Made by a program: the position numbers and the translations under genes. A stretch of DNA of 8,294 bases from contig JBKHBQ010000180.1 in NCBI GenBank assembly GCA_046542305.1, positions 1 through 8,294 on the forward strand. The letters are read 5' to 3'. Shown here in pieces: positions 1 through 6,449 of the stretch. The notes beneath the pieces were generated by a model. The model searched no databases, was not told where the DNA came from, and saw only the letters and a list, made by a program, of their open reading frames with translations. Source of the DNA: JBKHBQ01 sp046542305 (lineage in GTDB: Bacteria > Bacteroidota > Bacteroidia > Bacteroidales > 4484-276). The first letter of the stretch is position 1; each line of letters opens with the position of its first letter.

Positions 1-794
1 GTATCGCCTTCCGGCTGCCCTTGTCCGGTATACCTGAATTTTTGAGCTGGCTGCTCCAGCGGGACGCCGTTCATTTCTGACACCACCTCAATACCCAGAA
101 CACTTTCGTTCAGTTGCCATGATGCAACGTCTTTTTTCCCGTCAGCACCGGTATGGATGATGTTTACGTTAAGTTTGGTAATCAGGTGCGACATGCTGGT
201 TTTTCCTGTCTCCGACTGAAAAATTTCGATGTTGCACTTTATATTGCAGCTTCCTCCGGAAGGATGAGCGGGCAGGGCAATCATGATGATGGCTTCGCCG
301 TTACCGGTATATTCAAAACCCCTTACCTGAAGCAGGGCAGAATCGTAAGACATTTCAGCTCCGATGCTGGTGAAGGAATTGAATTTGCCGAGCGTTTTTT
401 TTCCTGCCTGATCGAAGTAATAGTTGTCGGAAATATTCTGAATATTACAACCATGGCTTAGTGCAATCAGAGCTAGCGCACGCAACAGTGCCTGCCTGCC
501 GGCAAGCGTGCTATCGCTGCGCGGATCGGACGCAGCAATGGCCGAAAGCATATATGAATCCGTATCTTCCGGTTCGAACAGCCAGGCCGGCAACGCCACA
601 GTCTTCTGAAAGCCCACGATGGGAACTGCATCATTTTTTTGCCCGCCATCAGGTTCTTCGCCAAACTCTTCATTCATCTGCTGCTTGAACTGTTCGTATG
701 CACGCTCCACACGCTGCTGCTGCGGATCGGTGTGCTGCGCATGCAAGGCTATACCCGCTATCATCGAAAACAGAAATACAGCAATTATCTTCAT
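1..794 (-). CDS. Exported protein of unknown function (C-terminal part beyond the left edge)
   Basis: An open frame runs from an ATG at 794 to the window edge without a stop, giving 264 residues plus two bases. The start is chosen because it gives a clear Sec signal peptide (MKIIAVFLFSMIAGIALHAQ, cleavage probably after AQ at 20). A Gln/Glu-rich, probably helical stretch follows (about 23-50, containing YEQFKQQMNEEF), then a mixed region. Around residues 90-125 (ASDP, then GRQALLRALALIAL) there is an alanine-rich helix that faintly recalls LPP20-type helices; this is only a resemblance. Residues 145-260 look like beta strands and include two nearby cysteines (183, 187). I recognise no family. 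It lies downstream of the LPP20-like lipoprotein gene on the same strand, 77 bases away with a strong hairpin between, so it is either attenuated read-through or separately promoted. The protein is presumably periplasmic or outer-membrane associated. Confidence 0.8.
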   Translation of the reverse strand, partial: MKIIAVFLFSMIAGIALHAQHTDPQQQRVERAYEQFKQQMNEEFGEEPDGGQKNDAVPIVGFQKTVALPAWLFEPEDTDSYMLSAIAASDPRSDSTLAGRQALLRALALIALSHGCNIQNISDNYYFDQAGKKTLGKFNSFTSIGAEMSYDSALLQVRGFEYTGNGEAIIMIALPAHPSGGSCNIKCNIEIFQSETGKTSMSHLITKLNVNIIHTGADGKKDVASWQLNESVLGIEVVSEMNGVPLEQPAQKFRYTGQGQPEGD

Positions 795-810
795 AACCGT
801 CACCCCAGAA

Positions 811-856
811 TAAAACTGCCCTGACAAGCGGAGAAATACCGTTTGTCAAGGCAGTT
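811..856 (-). terminator. Hairpin terminator or attenuator after the LPP20-like gene
   Basis: Bases 814-831 pair with 839-856 as an 18-bp stem (one C-A mismatch at 821/849 and one G-U type pair at 828/842) around a 7-base loop. On the minus strand the stem is followed by TTTTATT, a short T-rich tail. It starts 15 bases after the stop of the LPP20-like gene and ends shortly before the start of the next minus-strand gene. It may end transcription completely or lower expression of the downstream gene. No convincing separate promoter is seen between it and the next start codon. Confidence 0.7.
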
Positions 857-871
857 CATCGCAATATATTT

Positions 872-1450
872 TTATTGGTTCTGATAGTCATCCATTTCTT
901 TCTGGAATTCTTCCTTAAATTTTTCGTACTGGAAATCGATGCGCATTTTTTCGTCGTCTGAAATGCGGTTTTTCATTCCGGTAAGGATCTCTTCGCCGGC
1001 CAGTTCGATGGCCACATAGGCTTTGTAAGTGCCTTCCTGGGTTTTTGTGAATTTCTCACAAATGGTGCGGATACCCTGCAGCTCCTGGTTGATCACCTCG
1101 CGGGCCAGGCCCTCGTAACGCTCCCGGTCTTCGATGGCTTCGTCGGTGGCATAACTCGAAAAATAATTGTCGATCACTGCCTTTACCTTGGTTTCGATGG
1201 AGGAAGCCAGGTCGAGGCGGGCATTGCTCATGGCCTTTTTCTTGGCCATCGATTGATTGGTGCTCTCACCGATGTTGTTGGCCCTGAAATATGCATCATC
1301 GCTGTAGTATTCCGGACCGGAGCAGTATACGTTGATCTCCTCCTCGCCTTTTACGGTTTCTTTCGACGACTTGCAACTGTTCATTGCGGGTGCCAGAAAC
1401 AGGGCTGCCAGCACCATGAAAATGAGCGGACGTAAATTTTTCTTTTTCAT
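872..1450 (-). CDS. LPP20-like lipoprotein
   Basis: This is a 192-residue predicted lipoprotein. The frame stays open 57 codons further upstream, but the ATG at 1450 is preferred because it directly gives a lipoprotein signal peptide (MKKKNLRPLIF, a hydrophobic core, then AMNSC with the lipid-bearing Cys at 26). The longer frame would begin with a TTG that lies inside a promoter-like element. An ATG four codons earlier (1462) is a less likely alternative. The mature part starts with a Lys/Glu-rich linker, then VYCSGPEYYSDDAYFRA and an Ala/Lys-rich helix (about 67-90, MAKKKAMSNARLDLASSI), the layout typical of LPP20-family domains, which act in the envelope but are poorly understood. A beta-rich part (about 128-152) and a charged helical tail (about 165-192, YEKFKEEFQKEMDDY) follow. 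No acidic cluster directly follows the Cys, so a periplasm-facing anchor is more likely than surface export. An LPP20-like domain also occurs in the plus-strand operon gene at 6450. Confidence 0.8.
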   Translation of the reverse strand: MKKKNLRPLIFMVLAALFLAPAMNSCKSSKETVKGEEEINVYCSGPEYYSDDAYFRANNIGESTNQSMAKKKAMSNARLDLASSIETKVKAVIDNYFSSYATDEAIEDRERYEGLAREVINQELQGIRTICEKFTKTQEGTYKAYVAIELAGEEILTGMKNRISDDEKMRIDFQYEKFKEEFQKEMDDYQNQ

Positions 1451-1486
1451 AATTCTAAACATTTTATTAAACAAACAATACTGGAT

Positions 1487-1517
1487 TTTACCTATGGTTA
1501 ATTGATCTGATGCACAA
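1487..1517 (-). promoter_or_regulatory. Candidate proximal promoter of the LPP20-like gene
   Basis: On the minus strand, TTG (1517-1515) is followed after 20 bases by TAGGTAAA (1494-1487). This fits the spacing of the Bacteroidota TTG / TAnnTTTG promoter, but the end of the -7 box is imperfect. It shares the core CCATAGGT with the two better boxes at 1618-1630 and 2322-2334. Transcription would start near 1480, leaving a leader of about 30 bases before the ATG at 1450. Confidence 0.35.
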
Positions 1518-1617
1518 CTTATCTGCATATTTATTTCATTATCAAGTGTTTTTTCTGTGCGTATCCCCGATCTGCTTCTTATTTCGCTCACTATACGGGG
1601 CTTTAGACAATCTTCGT

Positions 1618-1630
1618 ACAAACCTATGGA
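1618..1630 (-). promoter_or_regulatory. Candidate distal promoter (-7 box TAGGTTTG) of the LPP20-like gene
   Basis: On the minus strand the 13 bases read TCCATAGGTTTGT, containing an exact Bacteroidota -7 consensus (TAnnTTTG, 1626-1619) preceded by an A-rich tract. The same 13 bases occur before the lipocalin-like gene (2322-2334). No clear TTTG -33 box is seen. If used, transcription would start near 1612 and leave a leader of about 160 bases before the ATG at 1450. Confidence 0.45.
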
Positions 1631-1751
1631 ATTTTTTTTAAATCTCCATAAAATATCTTCTTTTTTTTATATTTCATTCGGGTAAGCTGAAAAGGTTATT
1701 TATTGATCGTAGGGTGGAGTGGTTGTCTTCTGAAATGCGGCCCGTTTATGT

Positions 1752-1795
1752 AAAAAAAACAGAAAGCTTCCGCGTGTGATTTTACGGAAGCTTTC
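1752..1795 (-). terminator. Intrinsic terminator of the lipocalin-like lipoprotein gene
   Basis: Bases 1762-1772 (GAAAGCTTCCG) pair perfectly with 1785-1795, an 11-bp stem around a 12-base loop. On the minus strand the stem is followed by TG and then eight T residues (1759-1752). It starts 15 bases past the stop codon at 1811. This is a textbook rho-independent terminator. Confidence 0.88.
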
Positions 1796-1810
1796 CTCTC
1801 GTGTGACCGG

Positions 1811-2293
1811 CTATTTTTTTACAAAGGTAATGGTGTTGGTGTACATTTGTTCGCCATTACCAAAATCTTCCGTTTCTTCAAATTCAAGGACGAATTTACT
1901 TTCGGTGATTTCTTTCAAATCATACATATAGGTTTCGCCTTGCTGTGTCATTGTAATCACCATGGCATCTTCATTGAGGGACCAGGTACCGGGGACGGTC
2001 TGGGGATCGCCGGCGTCGCATTTTGTCGCGCCTTCGTCATCCACAAATGTGCCGTCGTCGTTGAAGGTGGTAAAATCGTCTTTTGAGCAATCAGGAAGCA
2101 GTGCATAAAGGTCGCTGTAGGTAAGCCCCTGAAAATCGATCGGTGGATCGATCTGCCAGGCTGACATTTTCCAGCTTCCGGAGGCCAGCATTTCGGTTTT
2201 GCTTTTTTCGTCATCATCCTTTTTACAGGATGTTGCTGTAAGGATTGCCATCGAAACCAACAGCATAAGTACAAGGTGTAAAATTCTTTTCAT
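1811..2293 (-). CDS. Lipocalin-like lipoprotein, probably surface-exposed
   Basis: This 160-residue lipoprotein has a signal peptide MKRILHLVLMLLVSMAILTATSC with the lipidated Cys at 23. It is followed at once by KKDDDEKSK, a Lys-plus-acidic cluster that resembles the lipoprotein export signal which sends Bacteroidota lipoproteins to the cell surface; surface location is an inference from that motif. The mature part is one small beta-barrel-like domain: a GSWKMSAWQ strand (about 39-47), a DDFTTFNDDGTFVDDEG segment with a C-D following, then PGTWSLNEDAMVITM, ending with YTNTITFVKK. The order W-x-x-x...DGT...G-x-W...L matches the small lipocalin-like families of Bacteroidota (Lipocalin_4 type), which are presumed to bind small hydrophobic ligands. 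Cysteines at 69 and 92 could pair. It stands alone, with its own promoter (2322-2334) and a strong terminator. Its ligand is unknown. Confidence 0.85.
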   Translation of the reverse strand: MKRILHLVLMLLVSMAILTATSCKKDDDEKSKTEMLASGSWKMSAWQIDPPIDFQGLTYSDLYALLPDCSKDDFTTFNDDGTFVDDEGATKCDAGDPQTVPGTWSLNEDAMVITMTQQGETYMYDLKEITESKFVLEFEETEDFGNGEQMYTNTITFVKK

Positions 2294-2321
2294 AATTATT
2301 TTTGTAAATTGTTAAATCAGC

Positions 2322-2334
2322 ACAAACCTATGGA
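2322..2334 (-). promoter_or_regulatory. Promoter (-7 box TAGGTTTG) of the lipocalin-like gene
   Basis: On the minus strand the sequence TCCATAGGTTTGT contains an exact TAnnTTTG -7 box (2330-2323) after an A-rich tract. It lies about 30 bases before the ATG at 2293, giving a predicted leader of about 20-25 bases. All 13 bases are identical to those at 1618-1630. A matching -33 TTTG is not evident. Confidence 0.55.
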
Positions 2335-2527
2335 TTTTTTGTTTACATCTGCCACCCGCTCACAATTATTTCCTGATTATATCAGTCGTTGCACAGAAAT
2401 TACGGTGAAGGGCCTGAAGCAATTTGACAGGTGCTGCGTTTTTCGGGGCAGTTTTAAACATGCTGCCAACCAAAATATTGTGCAAAAAAAAAGCTTTGGG
2501 CTATGAGGTATTGTTTCTGGATTTTGT

Positions 2528-2535
2528 TATTTTTG
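2528..2535 (+). promoter_or_regulatory. Candidate -7 box of the five-gene plus-strand operon
   Basis: TATTTTTG matches the Bacteroidota -7 consensus TAnnTTTG and lies 47 bases before the operon's first ATG. The best upstream TTG (2511-2513) is only 14 bases away, closer than usual, so support is weak. TATATTTA at 2553-2560, with TTTG 17 bases upstream at 2532-2535, is an alternative. The rest of the 289-base divergent region (2294-2582) shows no clear gene, only AT-rich runs and an A9 tract near 2484. Confidence 0.35.
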
Positions 2536-2582
2536 ATCTGCATTTCAATCGGTATATTTAATTAACCAAAAAACAGGCGCTC

Positions 2583-3914
2583 ATGGAGCAAAAATTTACA
2601 ATACGTGTAGCGATGGTGCTTTTCACGGCACTTATCGCCTTTCAGTATCATTCGTGTAAAAAGATCGACCTGGAAAGGCAGGTAATGATCAGAACAGTGG
2701 AAGCGGAAGATGTTGATGCTTTTTCAGCCACCCTTTATGCCGAAGTCATCGATGCAGGTGAAACGGGCGACATAACGGATTATGGCTTTGTTTTCTCCAC
2801 CAGCACCAATCCCACCGTAAACGACCGTGCAATTGAAAAAGGCAGCAATATCACCACCGGCGAATACCAAAGTTTGGTGGATGCCCTTCAGGCAAACACC
2901 ACTTATTATTTCCGGAGTTTTGCCCGGTATTCGGATGATGAAGTGTTTTACGGCAATGAGGAGTCTTTTAAAACGTTGCCGGGCGATGCCACCACACCCA
3001 CTGTGATTACAGGTCAGGTGAGCGACATCACCCGAACGGAAGCCACCGTTTCGGGCAATGTAACTGACAACGGGGGCGCACCGGTCGCCAAAAAAGGATT
3101 CTGCATCGGCACCTCGCCCGACCCGACTGTTGCCGGCCCTTCCTCGGACAATGGCAGTGGTACAGGTCAGTTCAACCATACCTTCACCGGGCTCGACGAA
3201 AACACCACCTATTATGTACGTGCGTATGCAGAGAACAATATGGGTGTAGCCTATGGACAAAATCTGGAGTTTACCACAGATTCCGGCGGCGGCCCCATTA
3301 ACGAATGGCTGCATTATGACGATGGCGTAAATGCGGACGGGATCGGGGTGTCAGGTGAAGATTTCGATGCGGTGATCCGTTTCCCAACGGATGCACTCCA
3401 GCCATATTCAGGAACACGTGTAAGCAAGGTGCGGTTTTTTGCTTATTCCGGATCGCAAGCGCTGTTCAACCTCGAAATATATACAGGAGAAGATCCGGAT
3501 GCAACTCTCCCGGATTTGTACGAATCCATTCCTTCCTCATTGGTTACACCTGGCGAATGGAATGAATATACTCTGTTGGAGGAATTCCCCGTAACGGCAA
3601 ATGCAGACCTCTGGGTTGGATTTTATATTACGGATTATGAGGCCGCAGAATATCCCATGGGTACCGATGAAGGCCCGGCAGTTGCCGGTTTTGGCGATCT
3701 TACGTATGATTACAGCAGCGGGGAATGGTTCCCCATCTCCAGCATCGATCCTTCGCTGGATATGAACTGGAACATACAGGTATTTGTCACCAATGAATCG
3801 GGTGAGGAATTGATGCTTTCCCTGCCGGGGAAACCGTCATCAGCAAAACCTGTTTCGGCTGCCGGGGCAGATAAGTTTTCGTCCAAATCAAATCAATCAA
3901 CAACCAAAAAATAA
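2583..3914 (+). CDS. Lipoprotein with two FN3-like domains and a C-terminal beta-sandwich-like domain
   Basis: This 443-residue protein is the first gene of the plus-strand operon. It has a signal peptide with a lipoprotein-like end (FQYHSCKK, Cys at 25). Two related FN3-like units follow: about 35-132 (YGFVFSTSTNPTV, then NTTYYFRSFARY) and 138-232 (KGFCIGTSPDPTV, then NTTYYVRAYAEN). Their shared spacing shows an internal duplication. Residues 240-403 form a separate domain (WLHYDDGVNADGIG, AVIRFPTDAL, KVRFFAY, LWVGFYITDY, MNWNIQVFV), resembling beta-sandwich modules that occur in Bacteroidota surface adhesins and secreted proteases. The last 40 residues are a Ser/Lys-rich, probably disordered tail, and no type IX secretion sorting domain is visible. 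The stop overlaps the next ATG (TAATG), so the two are probably translationally coupled. Likely an envelope-anchored binding protein, but the ligand is unknown. No Shine-Dalgarno is present; AACCA lies 14 bases before the start. Confidence 0.85.
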   Translation: MEQKFTIRVAMVLFTALIAFQYHSCKKIDLERQVMIRTVEAEDVDAFSATLYAEVIDAGETGDITDYGFVFSTSTNPTVNDRAIEKGSNITTGEYQSLVDALQANTTYYFRSFARYSDDEVFYGNEESFKTLPGDATTPTVITGQVSDITRTEATVSGNVTDNGGAPVAKKGFCIGTSPDPTVAGPSSDNGSGTGQFNHTFTGLDENTTYYVRAYAENNMGVAYGQNLEFTTDSGGGPINEWLHYDDGVNADGIGVSGEDFDAVIRFPTDALQPYSGTRVSKVRFFAYSGSQALFNLEIYTGEDPDATLPDLYESIPSSLVTPGEWNEYTLLEEFPVTANADLWVGFYITDYEAAEYPMGTDEGPAVAGFGDLTYDYSSGEWFPISSIDPSLDMNWNIQVFVTNESGEELMLSLPGKPSSAKPVSAAGADKFSSKSNQSTTKK

Positions 3915-4690
3915 TGATCATGAAAAAAATATATAAACTCATCGCATTTTCCTTTATCCTTGCCTTACCGCTGATGATGCCCGAAATGGCCACTGCACAG
4001 TCGAAGGCGCAGGTGGAGAACGTCGACTTTTTTCTTGCGGGTGAAAACCTGATCATCACCTACGATATTGCAAAAGCCAAATCCGGCGAAACCTTCGATG
4101 TAAGCGTAAATATTTCCACGGCCTCAGGCCAAAAGCTGAACGCATTTGCCCTGTCCGGCGATATCGGACCAGGCGTTTATGCAGGGAAATACAAGAAGAT
4201 TACCTGGGATCTGGCCAAGGACAATGTGTATATCGACGACCAGATCATGGTGGAGGTTTTTGCCAGGTCTATGATGCCGGCCAAAAGTGTGAGCGTGGGC
4301 GGCGCATTGCTGCGTTCGCTGGTGTTTCCCGGATGGGGCAACAGCTACGCAAAGGGTGGCGGCGCATACTGGCTGATGGGTATTGTGGCATGGGGCGCAG
4401 CCGGCGGAGCTGTTTACTTCAACAACGAAGCCTACAATGCTTACGAGGATTATAAAAACGCCACTGAAAAGGATGCAAGGGATCAGCTTTTTGCCGATGC
4501 CGAAGATCACCATCAAATGCAGCAAAACCTGATGATCGCAGCAGCGGCCATCTGGGCGGTGGACCTGATATGGACCGGCATTCAGGCGGGAAATGTAAAC
4601 CGCAAAAGCCGCTCGAAAATGGCAATGGGTTATTACTACGATCCGGTGGTGAAACAACCCATGGTCACCTTTACCTATAAACTGAATTAA
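3914..4690 (+). CDS. Exported membrane protein with a DUF5683-like region
   Basis: This protein has 258 residues from the ATG that overlaps the previous stop; the ATG at 3920 (MKKIYKLIAFSF) is equally good. A signal peptide ends near TAQ (29). Residues 33-118 form an Ig-like or beta-rich domain with DIGPGVYAGKYKKITWDL, a pattern I associate with exported Bacteroidota proteins. Residues 130-228 begin RSLVFPGWGNSYAKGGG and contain a hydrophobic helix (about 150-168), a Tyr/Asn/Asp-rich middle (YFNNEAYNAYEDYKNA) and a second hydrophobic helix (about 205-225, IWAVDLIWTGIQAG). That layout matches DUF5683-type regions, whose role is unknown. A short beta-like tail ends in VTFTYKLN. It is probably held in the inner membrane with its N-terminal domain in the periplasm. 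Its place between an adhesin-like lipoprotein and a caspase-like protease suggests a membrane anchor or scaffold for the cassette; that role is inferred. Confidence 0.8.
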   Translation: MIMKKIYKLIAFSFILALPLMMPEMATAQSKAQVENVDFFLAGENLIITYDIAKAKSGETFDVSVNISTASGQKLNAFALSGDIGPGVYAGKYKKITWDLAKDNVYIDDQIMVEVFARSMMPAKSVSVGGALLRSLVFPGWGNSYAKGGGAYWLMGIVAWGAAGGAVYFNNEAYNAYEDYKNATEKDARDQLFADAEDHHQMQQNLMIAAAAIWAVDLIWTGIQAGNVNRKSRSKMAMGYYYDPVVKQPMVTFTYKLN

Positions 4691-4717
4691 GGAAACGAAC
4701 CAAAAAAACCTGTTATC

Positions 4718-6424
4718 ATGAAAAAGTATATACTTCTGATCATATTTGCTGTGGCTGTATCCGGTTTCACCATGGCGCAGGTGACCTCCGGAAAGAGCAA
4801 TGCAAAAAAGATCACCTTTAAACGGCAGCAATCCGGAAACATCAGGGAGCTTCCCGATCTGATCATCAAGGAAGAAAAATTTACGGATGAGAATAAAAAT
4901 AAATTCATCAATGCCAACGAAGATTGCCAGATTTCCTTTAAGGTGGAAAACATCGGCAGGGGCACGGCGCAAAATGTGAACGTGAAAGTGTCGCTAAAAA
5001 GTGGTGAGACGGCAGGCGTGACTTTTCAAGACCTGGTGGAACTGGGCGATTTGCCCGGCGAAACCGAACGTGAGGTCACCATTCCGATCCAGGGCAAGCT
5101 CAATACCAACGACGGCTATGCCGAGTTTTTCATCGAAGTGATAGAAGCCCGAGGGTTCGATGCTTTTCCGCTGGAATTTAAGATTGAAACCAGGCAGTTT
5201 GCCGAGCCGCAACTGATTTTGGCCGATGCGGTATTCAGTACCGAAGACGGAGGTACCATCAAGCTGAACTATCCGATCAACCTGAAGGTGCTCGTGCAGA
5301 ATATCGGCGCCGGCGAAGCCAGGGATGTGTCGGTGGATTTTACGCTTCCGAATGCGAACTGCGTGTTCCTTGGCGAGCAGAACAACTTCGATTTTGAATT
5401 TTTAAACAGCGGACAAACCAAAGAACTCGATTTCCTTTTTACAGCTACCCGCCGGTACACCGAAAGTCAAATTCCTGTCAATGTAAAAATTAATGAAAGT
5501 TACGGCCGCTATGGGCAGGACACCCTTCTGTCGGTAGGGCTGGAAGAAAACCTTACCGCCAAAAACCAGGTGGTCATTCAGGGCATCCCCACCGCAGCCA
5601 TCGAAATTGAAATGGCTTCGCTTACCTCGGATGTAGATAAAAACATTCCCATTGTTTTCGAAAAAAAGCCATTCCGTTATGCACTGGTGATCGGCAACGA
5701 AGATTATTCGCGGTATCAACGCGGCCTGAATACCGAATCCAATGTGGCATTTGCCCGAAATGACGCTTCCATCTTCAGGGATTATGCGCTTAAAACCCTT
5801 GGTGTTGAAGAAAAAAATCTTTTCGTTCTAACCGATGCCACAGCCGGTGAAATGGAACAAAAAATCGACCTGATCTCGAAGCTGGCTTCAAAAACCTCGC
5901 AGGAAGCCGAGATCATCTTCTTCTTTGCCGGACATGGGCTGCCGGATGAAACCACAAAAGAACCCTACCTGATCCCGGTGGATGTTTCGGGTACCAATTT
6001 GAATGCCGCCATAAAACTTGCCGACGTGTACCAAAAATTCTGCGAAACAGGTGCCCAACGCATCACCATCTTTCTGGACGCCTGTTTCAGCGGCGGCGGC
6101 CGCCAGGCCGGATTGCTTGCCGCCCGCTCCGTGAAAGTAAAACCCAGGGAGGAACTTATCAGCGGAAATATGGTGGTATTTTCGGCCAGCAGCGGCGAAC
6201 AATCTTCGCTGCCCTACCAGGACCAGCAGCATGGCATGTTTACTTATTACCTGCTGAAAAAAATCCAGGAAACCCGCGGCAACATCTCCTACGGGCAACT
6301 TGCCGACTGGGTGAAGGAAAAGGTTTCCATCGAATCGCTGCGCATAAACAACAAAGAACAGGATCCAACCGTGAAGGTCAGCATCAGTGTGCAGGATGCC
6401 TGGGAAAACTGGAGCCTGAATTAG
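4718..6424 (+). CDS. Exported caspase-like protease (peptidase C14) with two CARDB-like domains
   Basis: This 568-residue protein has a signal peptide MKKYILLIIFAVAVSGFTMAQ. Two CARDB-like beta-sandwich domains follow (about 46-160 and 163-286), each with the hallmark N-I-G-x-G-x-A motif (VENIGRGTAQNVNV at 76-89, VQNIGAGEARDVSV at 193-206). Such domains usually mediate binding. Residues 318-560 are a complete caspase-fold domain: YALVIGNEDY as first strand, FFFAGHG with catalytic His 406, and FLDACFSGGG with catalytic Cys 456. Asp 454, two residues before the Cys, is where metacaspases carry an S1-pocket acid, which suggests cleavage after Arg or Lys rather than Asp (inference). VFSASSGEQSS and GMFTYYLL fit the later strands. 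The protein is probably periplasmic or secreted; no transmembrane helix follows the signal peptide, and no type IX sorting domain is seen. It begins 27 bases after the previous gene and AACCA lies 15 bases before its start. Substrate and activation are unknown. Confidence 0.9.
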   Translation: MKKYILLIIFAVAVSGFTMAQVTSGKSNAKKITFKRQQSGNIRELPDLIIKEEKFTDENKNKFINANEDCQISFKVENIGRGTAQNVNVKVSLKSGETAGVTFQDLVELGDLPGETEREVTIPIQGKLNTNDGYAEFFIEVIEARGFDAFPLEFKIETRQFAEPQLILADAVFSTEDGGTIKLNYPINLKVLVQNIGAGEARDVSVDFTLPNANCVFLGEQNNFDFEFLNSGQTKELDFLFTATRRYTESQIPVNVKINESYGRYGQDTLLSVGLEENLTAKNQVVIQGIPTAAIEIEMASLTSDVDKNIPIVFEKKPFRYALVIGNEDYSRYQRGLNTESNVAFARNDASIFRDYALKTLGVEEKNLFVLTDATAGEMEQKIDLISKLASKTSQEAEIIFFFAGHGLPDETTKEPYLIPVDVSGTNLNAAIKLADVYQKFCETGAQRITIFLDACFSGGGRQAGLLAARSVKVKPREELISGNMVVFSASSGEQSSLPYQDQQHGMFTYYLLKKIQETRGNISYGQLADWVKEKVSIESLRINNKEQDPTVKVSISVQDAWENWSLN

Positions 6425-6449
6425 AAATGATATTTTAACCAGATCAGAT

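Larger units (their letters stand above)
1451..1751. other. Gene-free stretch with leader and promoter elements
   Basis: Between the start of the LPP20-like gene and the terminator of the lipocalin-like gene I see no credible gene. The stretch is AT-rich and holds two promoter-like elements for the minus-strand LPP20-like gene (1487-1517 and 1618-1630), poly-T and poly-A runs near 1632-1665, and a weak 5-bp inverted repeat (CCCCG at 1565-1569 with CGGGG at 1596-1600) that may not matter. The minus frame from 1621 to 1451 is open, but it lacks an ATG before a hydrophobic signal and overlaps a promoter-like box, so I do not call it coding. Nothing is recognised in 1667-1751. Confidence 0.6.

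Noticed and set aside
153..824. Several short plus-strand open frames at the left end
   Set aside because: They lie antisense to the exported protein read from 794 leftwards, which has a clear signal peptide and ordinary codon use.
1561..1601. Inverted repeat CCCCG / CGGGG as a riboswitch or regulatory stem
   Set aside because: Only five base pairs with a 26-base loop; expected by chance and without any recognisable riboswitch core.
1451..1621. N-terminal extension of the LPP20-like protein by 57 codons
   Set aside because: The extension starts at a TTG inside a TAGGTTTG promoter-like box, has no export signal at its own N-terminus, and would bury the lipoprotein signal peptide that begins at the ATG at 1450.
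2309..2506. 65-codon plus-strand open frame in the divergent intergenic region
   Set aside because: It overlaps the promoter of the minus-strand gene, has no recognisable protein features, and looks like non-coding AT-rich DNA.
4124..4972. 282-codon minus-strand open frame opposite the DUF5683-like and caspase genes
   Set aside because: It is antisense to two well-supported coding genes and its Cys/His-rich translation has no domain pattern; it is a shadow of the plus-strand reading frames.
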